Shown: one piece after another, positions 54,241 to 62,746 of the stretch
Layout of the letters: every line of letters begins with the position of its first letter
Position numbering within the stretch: position 1 is the stretch's first letter
DNA from: an uncultured Lachnospiraceae bacterium
GTDB lineage: Bacteria > Bacillota > Clostridia > Lachnospirales > Lachnospiraceae
Direction of reading: 5' to 3'
Assembly: GCA_910577825.1 (NCBI GenBank)
Contig: CAJTOK010000001.1
Coordinates: forward strand, 62,001 to 126,000
Length of the DNA: 64,000 nt
Translations under genes and position numbers: made by a program
The notes under the pieces: generated by a model
Database searches by the model: none
What the model was told of the DNA's origin: nothing
The model's input: the letters and a program-made list of their open reading frames with translations, nothing else

Positions 54241-55644
54241 TTATTTACGGTCCGGTTTCTCCATATCTTTTTTTTCACTGCCATCTTCTTTAAAAGCAGT
54301 TATCCACGCATCATCAACACCTTCTGTTGCTTCTTTTTTCAGCACTATCTTCACAGTCATAAGTATAAGCTTTATATCTGTCCACATAGAGTAACTTGAT
54401 ATGTATAATAAATCAAGTTTAAGCTTGTCATAAGGTGTTGTATTGTATTTCCCATATACCTGTGCATAACCTGTAAGCCCTGCCTTTACCCTTGTACGGA
54501 ACCGGAACTCAGGAATTTCCTTGCAGTATTCTTCCATTATTTCAGGCCGTTCAGGCCTTGGGCCTACAAATGACATCTCGCCTTTTAGTATATTAAACAG
54601 CTGTGGCAGTTCATCTATGCGTGTTGCCCTTATAAAACGCCCTACAGGTGTAATCCTGTCATCATTTTCCCTGGCAAGCTTTGCAATCCCGTCACCTTCT
54701 GCATCTACTACCATGCTTCTGAACTTATATATTTTAAATTCCTTATTATGCTTTGTAACACGTGTCTGTTTATAAAATACAGGCCCTTTATCATAAAACC
54801 ATATAGCGGCGGCAGCAATAAGCATAACAGGTGATGCAATTACTAATGCAGGCACTGCAAGCACAAGGTCTAAAACCCTTTTGGCAAATACCTGGTCTAC
54901 ACTTAATGTATATCCTTTGGAAAGCATAAACGGTGTATCAAAAATATGGATTCTGTCCGTCCCCATAAGTATAATATCTGAAATCTTAGGCACTACATAT
55001 GCCCTTACTTTATTGGCATAGCAGTATTTAAGGATATCATTCCTCTCTACTGCAGAAATATCACCAATAATTACTGCCTGGAAGTCCTTTATCTTACTGG
55101 CAACTGTATCAATGCCTTCATAAATATTTACTGCGTCATATATTGCATATTTGTCACGTCTTGTTTCTACTTTATTTATAAGGCTGCCGGCAGGCCTGTT
55201 GCCATATATAAGGAGTATGCGCCATGGCGGGAAAACCCTGTTGTAAATATTTATTATTATATAATTGACAAGTGATGATACCATCATCTGGACTATCATC
55301 ATTAATAAAAGCATTACAGGGTTTACAAGCCTGAATGCAAGAAGTGATATTACAAAATATATTATAATATTAGTAAGAAAAAGGCTTAAATACTGTGAAA
55401 GCATCACCTCGGCCTTTCTTAACTGCCCAATCTTTAACCCTCCATACATATTTGAAAAAAACAGCAGTACAATGGCATAAAATGCAATAAGCAGATAGTT
55501 GCCGTTACGGTAAAATTTAACCGAATACATTGTATCAAAGTAATAACCATACCATACAAATGCAAATACCGCTGTCATAAGCAGAATGTTTATTAAAGAT
55601 ACTATAAAAAGAACCAGCTTTTTATATGGGTCATAATTTTCCAT
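54241..55644 (-). CDS. Exopolysaccharide-type undecaprenyl-phosphate glycosyl-1-phosphate transferase
   Basis: 467 residues from the ATG at 55644 (GTGAGG 6 bases upstream). Four N-terminal helices, a CoA-binding-like domain (about 130-235) and a further helix (about 265-290) precede the bacterial sugar transferase domain. That domain has KVLDLVLA-like entry, IYKFRSMVVDAEGDG, DELPQLFNILKGEMSFVGPRP and TGYAQVYGKYNT. It starts a lipid-linked polysaccharide by transferring a sugar phosphate to undecaprenyl phosphate. The GT2 gene upstream ends 12 bp before this start, and the two are probably one transcript for a surface polysaccharide. Confidence 0.93.
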   Translation of the reverse strand: MENYDPYKKLVLFIVSLINILLMTAVFAFVWYGYYFDTMYSVKFYRNGNYLLIAFYAIVLLFFSNMYGGLKIGQLRKAEVMLSQYLSLFLTNIIIYFVISLLAFRLVNPVMLLLMMIVQMMVSSLVNYIIINIYNRVFPPWRILLIYGNRPAGSLINKVETRRDKYAIYDAVNIYEGIDTVASKIKDFQAVIIGDISAVERNDILKYCYANKVRAYVVPKISDIILMGTDRIHIFDTPFMLSKGYTLSVDQVFAKRVLDLVLAVPALVIASPVMLIAAAAIWFYDKGPVFYKQTRVTKHNKEFKIYKFRSMVVDAEGDGIAKLARENDDRITPVGRFIRATRIDELPQLFNILKGEMSFVGPRPERPEIMEEYCKEIPEFRFRTRVKAGLTGYAQVYGKYNTTPYDKLKLDLLYISSYSMWTDIKLILMTVKIVLKKEATEGVDDAWITAFKEDGSEKKDMEKPDRK

Positions 55645-55656
55645 AATTAACCTCAC

Positions 55657-56625
55657 TTAATATAAATTTATCCTTATAAGTAATTTAAATATCCTGTCAT
55701 CAAGGCTGCGCTGCCTGTATAACCTGCCCTGGCACACAAGTTTTTTCCTTGCCCTGCCGTCTTTTTTGCCTTTTATAAAGAGTTTTAGCAGTTCTTCCTT
55801 CCCATGTAAATCTTTGCTGTTATTGCTGGCATCTTTAAATTCCCTGCGGAATATATGCCAGAACTCTGCTGCCTGCCTGCCTGGCTTTAGTGAATCACTT
55901 TTAAACTTCTTAATCCTGTATTTTAATTCGGGAATCCTGCCAGTATTCTTCCCGACTGCATTGTCCCCGTGCTGCCGGTAATAAATATATGGTGTTTCAT
56001 CATAGTATATCCTGCCAAAGCATGTGGCAATTAAGTACAGCCATCTGTCGTGCATTGCTGCATGCACAGGTATCTTTAGTACAGCCATCTGCCTTAGCCT
56101 GTTATTAAATACTGTGGTACACCCTGTTACAATATTTTCAATAAGTGCATTTCCAAAGCCCGGCCTCATCTCCGGGTTACTGACATGCAGCTTGAGTGGT
56201 TTTAAATCCATATCTGCCAGTAACGGGCGGCAGCAGTAAAGAAGCGGGATACCACACCCGCCACTATGGCGCTCTTCCATCTGCTGTAACTTTATTATGC
56301 CTGCTGACATCTTCTGTGGCATCCAGTAGTCATCCTGGTCTGCAAGTGCATAATAATCTGCCGGGCCTGCTTCTGCCATTAATTCAAAAAAACTTTGTAT
56401 AACGCCTTTGTTACTGCCCTGGTACCATCTGGCCCTGCCAGGGTATTTATCTGAATATTCTTTAAGTATATCCTGTGTGCCGTCTGTAGAACCATCATCA
56501 CGCACAAGAAGGTTTATGCTTGCAAGCCCCTTTTTTTCACAGTCCTGTGCCATTATAGAATCTATCTGTTCTTTTAAATACTTTTTTCCATTGTATGATG
56601 ACATTAATATCTGGAGTTTCTTCAC
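55657..56625 (-). CDS. Family 2 glycosyltransferase (rhamnosyltransferase-like)
   Basis: 322 residues. A GT-A fold is indicated by ILMSSYNGKKYLKEQIDSI, the nucleotide-binding RDDGSTDGT and the metal-binding ADQDDYWMP (DxD-type). MHDRWLYLIA is a conserved late block of the RfbF/rhamnosyl group. There is no membrane segment, so it acts on the cytoplasmic face. It should add a sugar during assembly of the polysaccharide started by the downstream transferase. The donor sugar cannot be deduced. Confidence 0.9.
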   Translation of the reverse strand: MKKLQILMSSYNGKKYLKEQIDSIMAQDCEKKGLASINLLVRDDGSTDGTQDILKEYSDKYPGRARWYQGSNKGVIQSFFELMAEAGPADYYALADQDDYWMPQKMSAGIIKLQQMEERHSGGCGIPLLYCCRPLLADMDLKPLKLHVSNPEMRPGFGNALIENIVTGCTTVFNNRLRQMAVLKIPVHAAMHDRWLYLIATCFGRIYYDETPYIYYRQHGDNAVGKNTGRIPELKYRIKKFKSDSLKPGRQAAEFWHIFRREFKDASNNSKDLHGKEELLKLFIKGKKDGRARKKLVCQGRLYRQRSLDDRIFKLLIRINLY

Positions 56626-56655
56626 TTAACCAGTACCCCTTATCTGTTATTTTCA

Positions 56656-57351
56656 CTAATTCCCGCTTTTACGCATAAGTTTGTCAAGCCCCTGGCTCTT
56701 TATATTATCTATTGATTTAAAAATATGCTCATTTGCAAGGCGTTCTGCCCTTGCTTCATCTTTATCTTTAACCGACTGCAGTATTGCCTTATGTTCTGCA
56801 CTTGCCATGCTTGCACGTTCATAAGATGACAGTGTGTTCTTTCTCACACGTTCAACATAATGGTGGTAATCTGAAAGTATATGTTCAAGTATCCTGCTTC
56901 CACAGGCTTCATACATCCCAAGATGGAACCTGTTATCCAGTTCAAAAATCTGGTCCCAGTGCTCTTTGCCAATATGGAACTCACTTAAATAAATTATCTC
57001 TTCAAGATTCTCCAGCTGGCTGTTAGTAATATTCACACATGCCCATTTGGCACAAAGCCCTTCAAGATATGAACGTATAATATAAATATCATAAATATCC
57101 TCCGGGGTAATGCCGTTTACATATGCACCCTTATTAGGAATAATAGAAACAAGCCCCTCTAATTCAAGCTGCCTGAGCGCTTCCCTTACAGGTGTACGTG
57201 AAACACCCATTTCTTTGCTTATTGCTGCTTCCCTGAGTTCAGACTTCTCAGGGTAATTACCTGCAAGTATATCCTCGCGTATTTTATTAAAAACCTTGCC
57301 ACGCAAGGAATATTTATCCATGACTTCTTTATTAAAACTGTAATTATCCAT
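56656..57351 (-). CDS. GntR-family regulator, FadR subgroup
   Basis: 231 residues. A winged HTH (about 15-80) has GNYPEKSELREAAISKEMGV and SRTPVREALRQLELEGLV. The FCD ligand-binding domain (about 90-220) has the metal-type histidines in FHLGMYEACGS and ASAEHKAIL. Such regulators respond to sugar acids or other carboxylates. The neighbours give no clear target. It starts 29 bp after the holA stop codon. Confidence 0.9.
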   Translation of the reverse strand: MDNYSFNKEVMDKYSLRGKVFNKIREDILAGNYPEKSELREAAISKEMGVSRTPVREALRQLELEGLVSIIPNKGAYVNGITPEDIYDIYIIRSYLEGLCAKWACVNITNSQLENLEEIIYLSEFHIGKEHWDQIFELDNRFHLGMYEACGSRILEHILSDYHHYVERVRKNTLSSYERASMASAEHKAILQSVKDKDEARAERLANEHIFKSIDNIKSQGLDKLMRKSGN

Positions 57352-57380
57352 TTTCCCTAATATCTCCCCAGAATATAATT

Positions 57381-58361
57381 TTATACACCATGTCCCTGTG
57401 ACATCTTTAATAAAAGCATTTCAACACCCGTCTGTGCATCAAGCAGGCCACGCTTGAACCTATATTCTGTCTCCACACATACATCAAGAAGTTCTTTAAG
57501 CTGGCTGGCTTTAAAACCTCTTGCCTGGTTTATATATTTGCCAGCTGCAAATGGCGGCACCTGTATTCTTGATGCCAGTTCATTCTTTGTAATATTTCCT
57601 GCTGTTTTAGCCTGTAACAGCAGGTTAAACTGCCTTGTAATAAGATATAATATTGACATAGGGCTTTCCCTTAGCTCTAACAGGTCTTTATAAAGCTTTA
57701 ATACTTCCCTTGCCTTTCCTTCCATAGCATAATCAATCATCTGGAATATATGCCCTGTAACCTGTACACAGCATATGGCGTCTATATCTTCTGGCGTTAT
57801 TTCCTCCCTGCCATATGTGTATGAAACAAGTTTGTCCAGTTCATTGGTTATATTAACCATTGAATTATCTACCTGCCCCAGAAAATAATCTGCCGTGGAT
57901 TCCCTCATTTTCTTTCCGTTTTCTTTAAGCATAAGCGCTGCAAAACGTTTGATATCATTAACGCCCATCTGCTTCATTTCAACTGCAAGGCCGTTTTTAT
58001 TAACATATTTATAGAGCTTATTCCTTTTATCGGTTTCTTTTTCCACAAAAACAACAATAGAAGATTCCGGCATGTCTTCCAGATAGTCTGCAAGTGTATT
58101 TGCCGATTTAAAAAAACCGCTGTCCTCTACTATTACCAGCCTGTAGTCATTAAAAAAAGGCAGTGTTTCCACAGTTTCCTTTATCTGGAGCACATCAGTA
58201 TCTTTACCTTCAAAATAAGAATAATTTATATCATCACTGCCTTCAAGGACTGCCTGCTTCAGGCTGTTTTTATACATTTTCTTTAAATAGTCTTCTTCCC
58301 CGTAGAGAAGGTATAACTGGTGGAATGCCCTGTTCTTAATGTCCTCTTTTAAACGCTGCAT
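57381..58361 (-). CDS. holA: DNA polymerase III delta subunit
   Basis: 326 residues from the ATG at 58361, which avoids overlap with the upstream gene; the open frame extends 13 codons further. The start has LYLLYGEEDYLKKMYKNSLK, followed by SYFEGKDTD, ETLPFFNDYRLVIVEDSGFF, a middle AAA-like lid and a C-terminal helical domain (TEYRFKRGLLDAQTGVEMLL), the standard HolA form. The subunit opens the sliding clamp within the clamp loader. Its length is normal for Firmicutes. Confidence 0.93.
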   Translation of the reverse strand: MQRLKEDIKNRAFHQLYLLYGEEDYLKKMYKNSLKQAVLEGSDDINYSYFEGKDTDVLQIKETVETLPFFNDYRLVIVEDSGFFKSANTLADYLEDMPESSIVVFVEKETDKRNKLYKYVNKNGLAVEMKQMGVNDIKRFAALMLKENGKKMRESTADYFLGQVDNSMVNITNELDKLVSYTYGREEITPEDIDAICCVQVTGHIFQMIDYAMEGKAREVLKLYKDLLELRESPMSILYLITRQFNLLLQAKTAGNITKNELASRIQVPPFAAGKYINQARGFKASQLKELLDVCVETEYRFKRGLLDAQTGVEMLLLKMSQGHGV

Positions 58362-58375
58362 TATGCCTGCCCCCG

Positions 58376-59194
58376 TTATTTTGCATTTATATAAAGCCAC
58401 TCCGCTACGCCATCTGAATTATTGCTTCCAATAATGCCCGTGGCGGCAGCTTTAAGCCTTTTATCTGCATTTGCTGCTGCATAGGCTTCATCTGCAATAT
58501 TAAACATTGAAATATCATTTAGTGAATCCCCGAATACTACCAGGCGTGTACAGTTATACTGTTTCTGGATTTTTTGTATTGCTTTTGCCTTTGTTGCATT
58601 TACAGGGGAGATTTCCAGCCAGTATTCCTTACGGTAGTTGTCCTGCTGGTAATTACAGGTCCACCTGCTGCTATCCTTTACCTGCATGTATAATGGTTCT
58701 AATTCCTCCCTGTCTGCGATAAAGCTAAAATAACAGATTTTTCCGCTGTAAAAAATATCCTCTGTATCTGCAGGCTGGAATCTTTTATCGCCAGCATGGC
58801 TTTTTAAATAATCATCAAACCCTTCGTTCGTCCTTCCTTTAAGATAGAGTTTCTTCTCTTTCCCGCCAGTATATGATGTAACAGACACAGGAATACGGGA
58901 CTTTTTTATGCGCTGGCGCAGCTCTTTTAAATCCTCCTTAGAAAACATGGCTATATCCTGTTCCCCGGTCTGTGGGTTTACAATAATTGTGCCATTAAGG
59001 GTTATAACTGGCAACTGGAAATTGATGCCTTTTGTAATTACAGCAGCACTGTTTATTGACCTTGCTGTCGCATATGTAATTAATACACCTTTCCCTATAA
59101 GGCTGTTTACAATGCTGGCAGTTTTGCTGGAAAACGACTTATCATCCCTTATAAGTGTCCCGTCTAAATCTGTAACATACAGTGTCTTTTCCAT
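58376..59194 (-). CDS. Cof-type HAD-family phosphatase
   Basis: 272 residues. HAD motif I is VTDLDGTLIRDD; motif II lies in ITYATARS; the conserved Lys is in VNATKAKAIQKI; motif IV is VVFGDSLNDISMF. A C2-type cap covers about 80-190. Members dephosphorylate sugar phosphates, flavin precursors or similar small molecules; the substrate here is unknown. It ends 14 bp before the holA start. Confidence 0.92.
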   Translation of the reverse strand: MEKTLYVTDLDGTLIRDDKSFSSKTASIVNSLIGKGVLITYATARSINSAAVITKGINFQLPVITLNGTIIVNPQTGEQDIAMFSKEDLKELRQRIKKSRIPVSVTSYTGGKEKKLYLKGRTNEGFDDYLKSHAGDKRFQPADTEDIFYSGKICYFSFIADREELEPLYMQVKDSSRWTCNYQQDNYRKEYWLEISPVNATKAKAIQKIQKQYNCTRLVVFGDSLNDISMFNIADEAYAAANADKRLKAAATGIIGSNNSDGVAEWLYINAK

Positions 59195-59213
59195 TTTTCT
59201 TTTCCCCCTGTTT

Positions 59214-59801
59214 TTATCTTTTTAACATTCCTTTTTCTACACTTGGCTCTATAAAATTCTTCCCCGCATACTCCCATAGTTCTTTTGAACCTTTTGCTGT
59301 ATTTTTATTACGTTCCAGTACCTGTGAAAGCTTTATTCCATGTTCCTTCCATGCTTTGCCGCCTGACGCATCATTTAACACTAAGGGCTGGAGCTTGTCA
59401 AGTGTATTGGCAAACAGGGACTCCTTTGTTTCCTGCCCTTCAAATTCATCCCACAGGCTTCTTAGATATGCTGCCTGGTCTTCTGGAAGGATATTAAATA
59501 TCCTGTCTGCTGCTTTCAATTCACGTTCACGCTTTGTAGCATTGCCTTCACTGTCATAGGCGTATGTGTCGCCCGCATCAAGTTCAACTATATCATGTAT
59601 TAACACCATTGCCACAACACGCAGCACATCTATATCCTTATCTGCGTATTCACCTAAAAGGATTGCCATTAAAGCCAGATGCCATGAATGTTCAGCGTCA
59701 TTTTCCCGGCGGCTGGCATCTGCTAAATAGGACTGGCGCACAACCTGTTTTAAACCGTCTGTTTCACGTATAAAATCAAACTGCCTGTCTAATCTGTCCA
59801 T
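59214..59801 (-). CDS. HD-domain hydrolase, YfbR/5'-deoxynucleotidase-like
   Basis: 195 residues. Metal-binding residues are visible: the first His-containing motif is ENDAEHSWHLALMA, the HD pair is in VLIHDIVELDAGDTYAYD, and a later Asp is near DEFEGQETKES. This is the HD_3 pattern of 5'-nucleotidases acting on deoxyribonucleoside monophosphates. Length and motif spacing fit. It lies between lexA (17 bp upstream) and the HAD gene (19 bp downstream). Confidence 0.9.
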   Translation of the reverse strand: MDRLDRQFDFIRETDGLKQVVRQSYLADASRRENDAEHSWHLALMAILLGEYADKDIDVLRVVAMVLIHDIVELDAGDTYAYDSEGNATKRERELKAADRIFNILPEDQAAYLRSLWDEFEGQETKESLFANTLDKLQPLVLNDASGGKAWKEHGIKLSQVLERNKNTAKGSKELWEYAGKNFIEPSVEKGMLKR

Positions 59802-59818
59802 ATAACCTCCTGCTTCAA

Positions 59819-60436
59819 TTATTTATAAACCCTGAAAAGCCCTGTTACTTTGCCAAGCACTACTACATCATCAAGTATAATGGGTTCCATTGTATCATTC
59901 TCCGGCTGGAGCCTGAAATGCCCGTTTTCCTTATAAAATGTCTTGACTGTGGCAGCATCTTCTACAAGCGCCACTATTATCTCGCCGTTTTCCGCAGATT
60001 CCTGCTTCTTTACTAATACCCTGTCACCATCAAATATGCCCGCATTAACCATGCTTTCACCCTTTACCCGCAGCATAAATGCAGGCCCGTCTGGCATGTC
60101 CTCAGGAAGCACCGGCATATAGCTTTCAATGTTCTGGTCTGCAAATACCGGCTCGCCTGCTGCAACTGAACCGATTACCGGCACACTTACAATCTCCCTG
60201 CGTGAAAGGTTAAAGTCATCATCTATTATTTCAATGGCACGTGGCTTTGTCGGGTCCCTGCGTATAAAACCATTCTTCTCAAGTGTTTCAAGATGTGAAT
60301 GTACGGAAGATGTTGATTTTAAATGTACGGCTTCACATATCTCCCTTACAGCTGGCGGATAACCCTTATTTATAATTTCCGATTTAATATATCCAAGTAT
60401 CTCCTGCTGCTTGGCTGTAATCCTTCCTTTTGGCAT
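59819..60436 (-). CDS. lexA: LexA SOS repressor
   Basis: 205 residues. The N-terminal winged HTH (about 1-65) has PPAVREICEAVHLKSTSSVH. The cleavage site Ala-Gly lies in GSVAAGEPVFA. The protease dyad is Ser in VKGESMVNAGI and Lys in EDAATVKTFYKE. On DNA damage RecA filaments stimulate self-cleavage and the SOS genes are released. An AGGAGGA ribosome site precedes the ATG. A SOS box overlaps its own promoter (60478-60517), which shows autoregulation. Confidence 0.97.
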   Translation of the reverse strand: MPKGRITAKQQEILGYIKSEIINKGYPPAVREICEAVHLKSTSSVHSHLETLEKNGFIRRDPTKPRAIEIIDDDFNLSRREIVSVPVIGSVAAGEPVFADQNIESYMPVLPEDMPDGPAFMLRVKGESMVNAGIFDGDRVLVKKQESAENGEIIVALVEDAATVKTFYKENGHFRLQPENDTMEPIILDDVVVLGKVTGLFRVYK

Positions 60437-60477
60437 AAAGTGTCCTCCTAATATAGATAAAGTGATATTATAAAATT

Positions 60478-60517
60478 ATAATACCACTTTATTCTGCATT
60501 TGTCAAACATATGTTCT
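60478..60517 (-). promoter_or_regulatory. lexA promoter with overlapping SOS box
   Basis: On the minus strand TTGACA (60501-60506) and TATTAT (60478-60483) are separated by 17 bp. AGAACATATGTTTG (60504-60517) overlaps the -35 and matches the Firmicute LexA box CGAACnnnnGTTyG at all but the first base. LexA bound there would block RNA polymerase. Confidence 0.88.
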
Positions 60518-60532
60518 GAAATATCCTATTTT

Positions 60533-60886
60533 CTAATTTAAAGCAGATACATCTATTGTCCTGCCATCTGACCATATTCTTTCTAAATCATAAAACAGCC
60601 TGTCCTCATTGTCAAATATATGGACAACTATATCCCCAAAGTCAAGGAGTACCCATGTACTGCTTCTGTTGCCCTCTTTGCGTTTCATTGCAAAGCCTGC
60701 CTTATCCATTTTTTCTTCAACATTGTCAACAAGTGCCTGCACCTGTGAGATATTATTTCCATTGGCAATAATAAAATAATCTGCCATTACAGATATTCCT
60801 GAGATATCAATAATTTTAATATCCTCTCCCTTTTTCTCATCCAGTGCATTGTATGCAGTCTGTGCCATTCTGGCCTGTTCTTTCAT
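60533..60886 (-). CDS. rsfS: Ribosomal silencing factor RsfS
   Basis: 117 residues. It shows DEKKGEDIKIIDISGISVMADYF, in which the first part and the ADYFIIANG block are diagnostic, then STWVLLDFGDIVVHIF and YDLERIW near the end. RsfS binds ribosomal protein uL14 and blocks subunit joining when nutrients are short. It ends the yhbY-nadD-yqeK-rsfS run, 15 bp after yqeK. Confidence 0.96.
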   Translation of the reverse strand: MKEQARMAQTAYNALDEKKGEDIKIIDISGISVMADYFIIANGNNISQVQALVDNVEEKMDKAGFAMKRKEGNRSSTWVLLDFGDIVVHIFDNEDRLFYDLERIWSDGRTIDVSALN

Positions 60887-60901
60887 AAACCCGCCTCATT
60901 T

Positions 60902-61513
60902 CTAAAATACTATATTTTTTTCAACATGTATCTGCCTGTAATATTTAAAGGCTTCAACTGTATGTATATCTATTTCACGCCCATTATTGTCCGTCTTTGC
61001 CTTTTCCCCGAGATACCCAAGTGTCCTGTCAAGTATCTGGTATACTGCTTCGTCAAGGTCAACAAACGCCATCCTGCGTACTGCCTCAATATGTGGCAGC
61101 GGCTTTCTGCCAGGCTCAATATAATCTGCTGTAAAAATTACTGCTTCAAGCGGCTTCATCCCTGCATTGCCAGTAGTATGGTATCTTATTGCAGAAATTA
61201 TATCTTCATTTTCAATGCCATATTTCTTTCTGGCATAACATGCGCCAAGCTTGGCATGTAATAAAAAACCGTTCCTAAGCTCAGTTTCTGTACACTCAAG
61301 GTTATTTTTAAGGCATTTCCTTACAAGTTCATCATCAGAAAAACATTTGGCACAGTCATGCAGCACGCCTGCTATTGACGCATCCTCGACAGAAAGCCCG
61401 TACCTCATTGCAAGTGCAGCGGCAGTATACCTTACACCAGTCGTATGTATAAACCTTTTGGGTGTAAGCTTTGATTTAAGCCTTTCCTGTATTTTATCAA
61501 CATTTTCCAACAT
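60902..61513 (-). CDS. yqeK: YqeK-type HD-domain diadenosine tetraphosphatase
   Basis: 203 residues. HD pattern: RFIHTTGVRYTAAALA, GVLHDCAKCFSDDE, LLHAKLGACYARK and AIRYHTTGN. The TADYIEPGRKP block is characteristic of YqeK. The family hydrolyses Ap4A symmetrically and is usually found between nadD and rsfS, as here. A short stretch at 61514-61633 separates it from nadD; this holds a 7-bp hairpin (61525-61544, ATGCCGC/GCGGCAT) and no gene. Confidence 0.95.
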   Translation of the reverse strand: MLENVDKIQERLKSKLTPKRFIHTTGVRYTAAALAMRYGLSVEDASIAGVLHDCAKCFSDDELVRKCLKNNLECTETELRNGFLLHAKLGACYARKKYGIENEDIISAIRYHTTGNAGMKPLEAVIFTADYIEPGRKPLPHIEAVRRMAFVDLDEAVYQILDRTLGYLGEKAKTDNNGREIDIHTVEAFKYYRQIHVEKNIVF

Positions 61514-61633
61514 AATAACCCCCCATGCCGCCTTTAAGCGGCATAAATAGTAAGGCTGAAGCGTAGTCTTTCTTAGGATGCGTTTTTTGCAGCTTTAGAA
61601 GGACTTTTCAACCTGTTTTCCTTACAAATAACG

Positions 61634-62251
61634 TTACTGTCCGTTCCCTGGACAGTAACACCTGTTATTTTTAATATATTCCCATACCCCTTCTGGCAAA
61701 TACATGGAAGCGTCCCCTCCTGATAAAATAATTTTCCTTATACAGCTTGAGCTAATATCCATCTGGGGCATTTTTACAAGCTGTATCCTGGCATTATATT
61801 TACTCCTGAGTTTATCTGCGTATGCCTCCATCTGCCCCATGCCAGCGCCATTACGGCTGGCTGCAATTACAGTGGCATGTTCCATAATCTTTCCAGGCAT
61901 ATGCCAGCTTTCAATCTGGAAAAATGAGTCCCCTCCCATTATAAAAAAATATTCCTCTTCTGGATGCTGCATATGCAGAAGTTCCAGTGTAGTGGCAGAA
62001 TAAGTAATGCCTTTCCTTTTAAATTCAAAGTCCGAATATACAAAGTATGGCCTGCCACTTACTGCAAGCTTTACCATAGCGCCACGGTGCTTTTCCGGGA
62101 TAATATGGATATCTTTTTTATGCGGCGGGTTTTTAGAAGGCATAAAAACCACCCTGTCAAGTTCTGCCTGCCTGTATGCTGCTTCTGCCATTTTAATATG
62201 TGCAATATGGACCGGGTTAAATGTCCCTCCCATAATACCTGTCTTTCCCAT
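61634..62251 (-). CDS. nadD: Nicotinate-nucleotide adenylyltransferase
   Basis: 205 residues. The nucleotidyltransferase start GIMGGTFNPVHIAHIKMAEA contains the GxFxPxHxxH motif. MPSKNPPHKKD and the C-terminal ISSSCIRKII (ISSTxIR type) complete the active site. It makes deamido-NAD from nicotinate mononucleotide and ATP. A 10-bp stem (GTTACTGTCC/GGACAGTAAC, 61633-61658) overlaps the stop codon and could act as a weak terminator or mRNA stabiliser. Confidence 0.96.
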   Translation of the reverse strand: MGKTGIMGGTFNPVHIAHIKMAEAAYRQAELDRVVFMPSKNPPHKKDIHIIPEKHRGAMVKLAVSGRPYFVYSDFEFKRKGITYSATTLELLHMQHPEEEYFFIMGGDSFFQIESWHMPGKIMEHATVIAASRNGAGMGQMEAYADKLRSKYNARIQLVKMPQMDISSSCIRKIILSGGDASMYLPEGVWEYIKNNRCYCPGNGQ

Positions 62252-62256
62252 AAAGG

Positions 62257-62652
62257 TTATACCTGCCTGCTGCTTTTTACAGTCCTGCCTGCTGCCCTTG
62301 CTGGCGGCTTTCCTGCCCCCGGTTTCTTCCTGGCATATCTCCTTTTATCCATTACACGCTTTTTAGCAAGCCTTCTTTTTTCCTCTTTCTGGGGATTTTT
62401 TTTATATAATATAATCTTTTTTCCTATAACCTGTACAATCTCTGAACCAGTCCTTTCTGACAAAAGCTTTGCAAGTGCACCAGTATCTTCACTGCAGTTT
62501 TTAAGTACATTTATCTTGACCAGTTCCCTTGCTTTAAGTGCATCACGTACAGCCTCCGCCTGCTGTGGTGTAATGCCTGTCTTTCCTATCTGGAAAATGC
62601 TGTCCATCTTCATGGCCTGTGCCCTTAATCTTGTTCTCTCTTTACTCGTCAT
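62257..62652 (-). CDS. yhbY: YhbY-type CRM-domain RNA-binding protein
   Basis: 131 residues from the ATG at 62652 (GTGAGG 8 bases upstream). The CRM domain (about 1-97) has FQIGKTGITPQQAEAVRDAL, ELVKINVLKN, then the late strand QVIGKKIILYKK. The C-terminal 35 residues are very basic (KRRLAKKRVMDKRRYARKK), longer than in the Escherichia coli protein. The family associates with pre-50S ribosomal particles. It is 5 bp upstream of nadD, so the two are translationally linked. Confidence 0.93.
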   Translation of the reverse strand: MTSKERTRLRAQAMKMDSIFQIGKTGITPQQAEAVRDALKARELVKINVLKNCSEDTGALAKLLSERTGSEIVQVIGKKIILYKKNPQKEEKRRLAKKRVMDKRRYARKKPGAGKPPARAAGRTVKSSRQV

Positions 62653-62746
62653 AAATAGCCTCACTTCCAACAAATTTATATACAGGAAATATTATACACA
62701 AAACATAGCATAAATTACAATACTTTTATTTTTAACATGTGCAAGT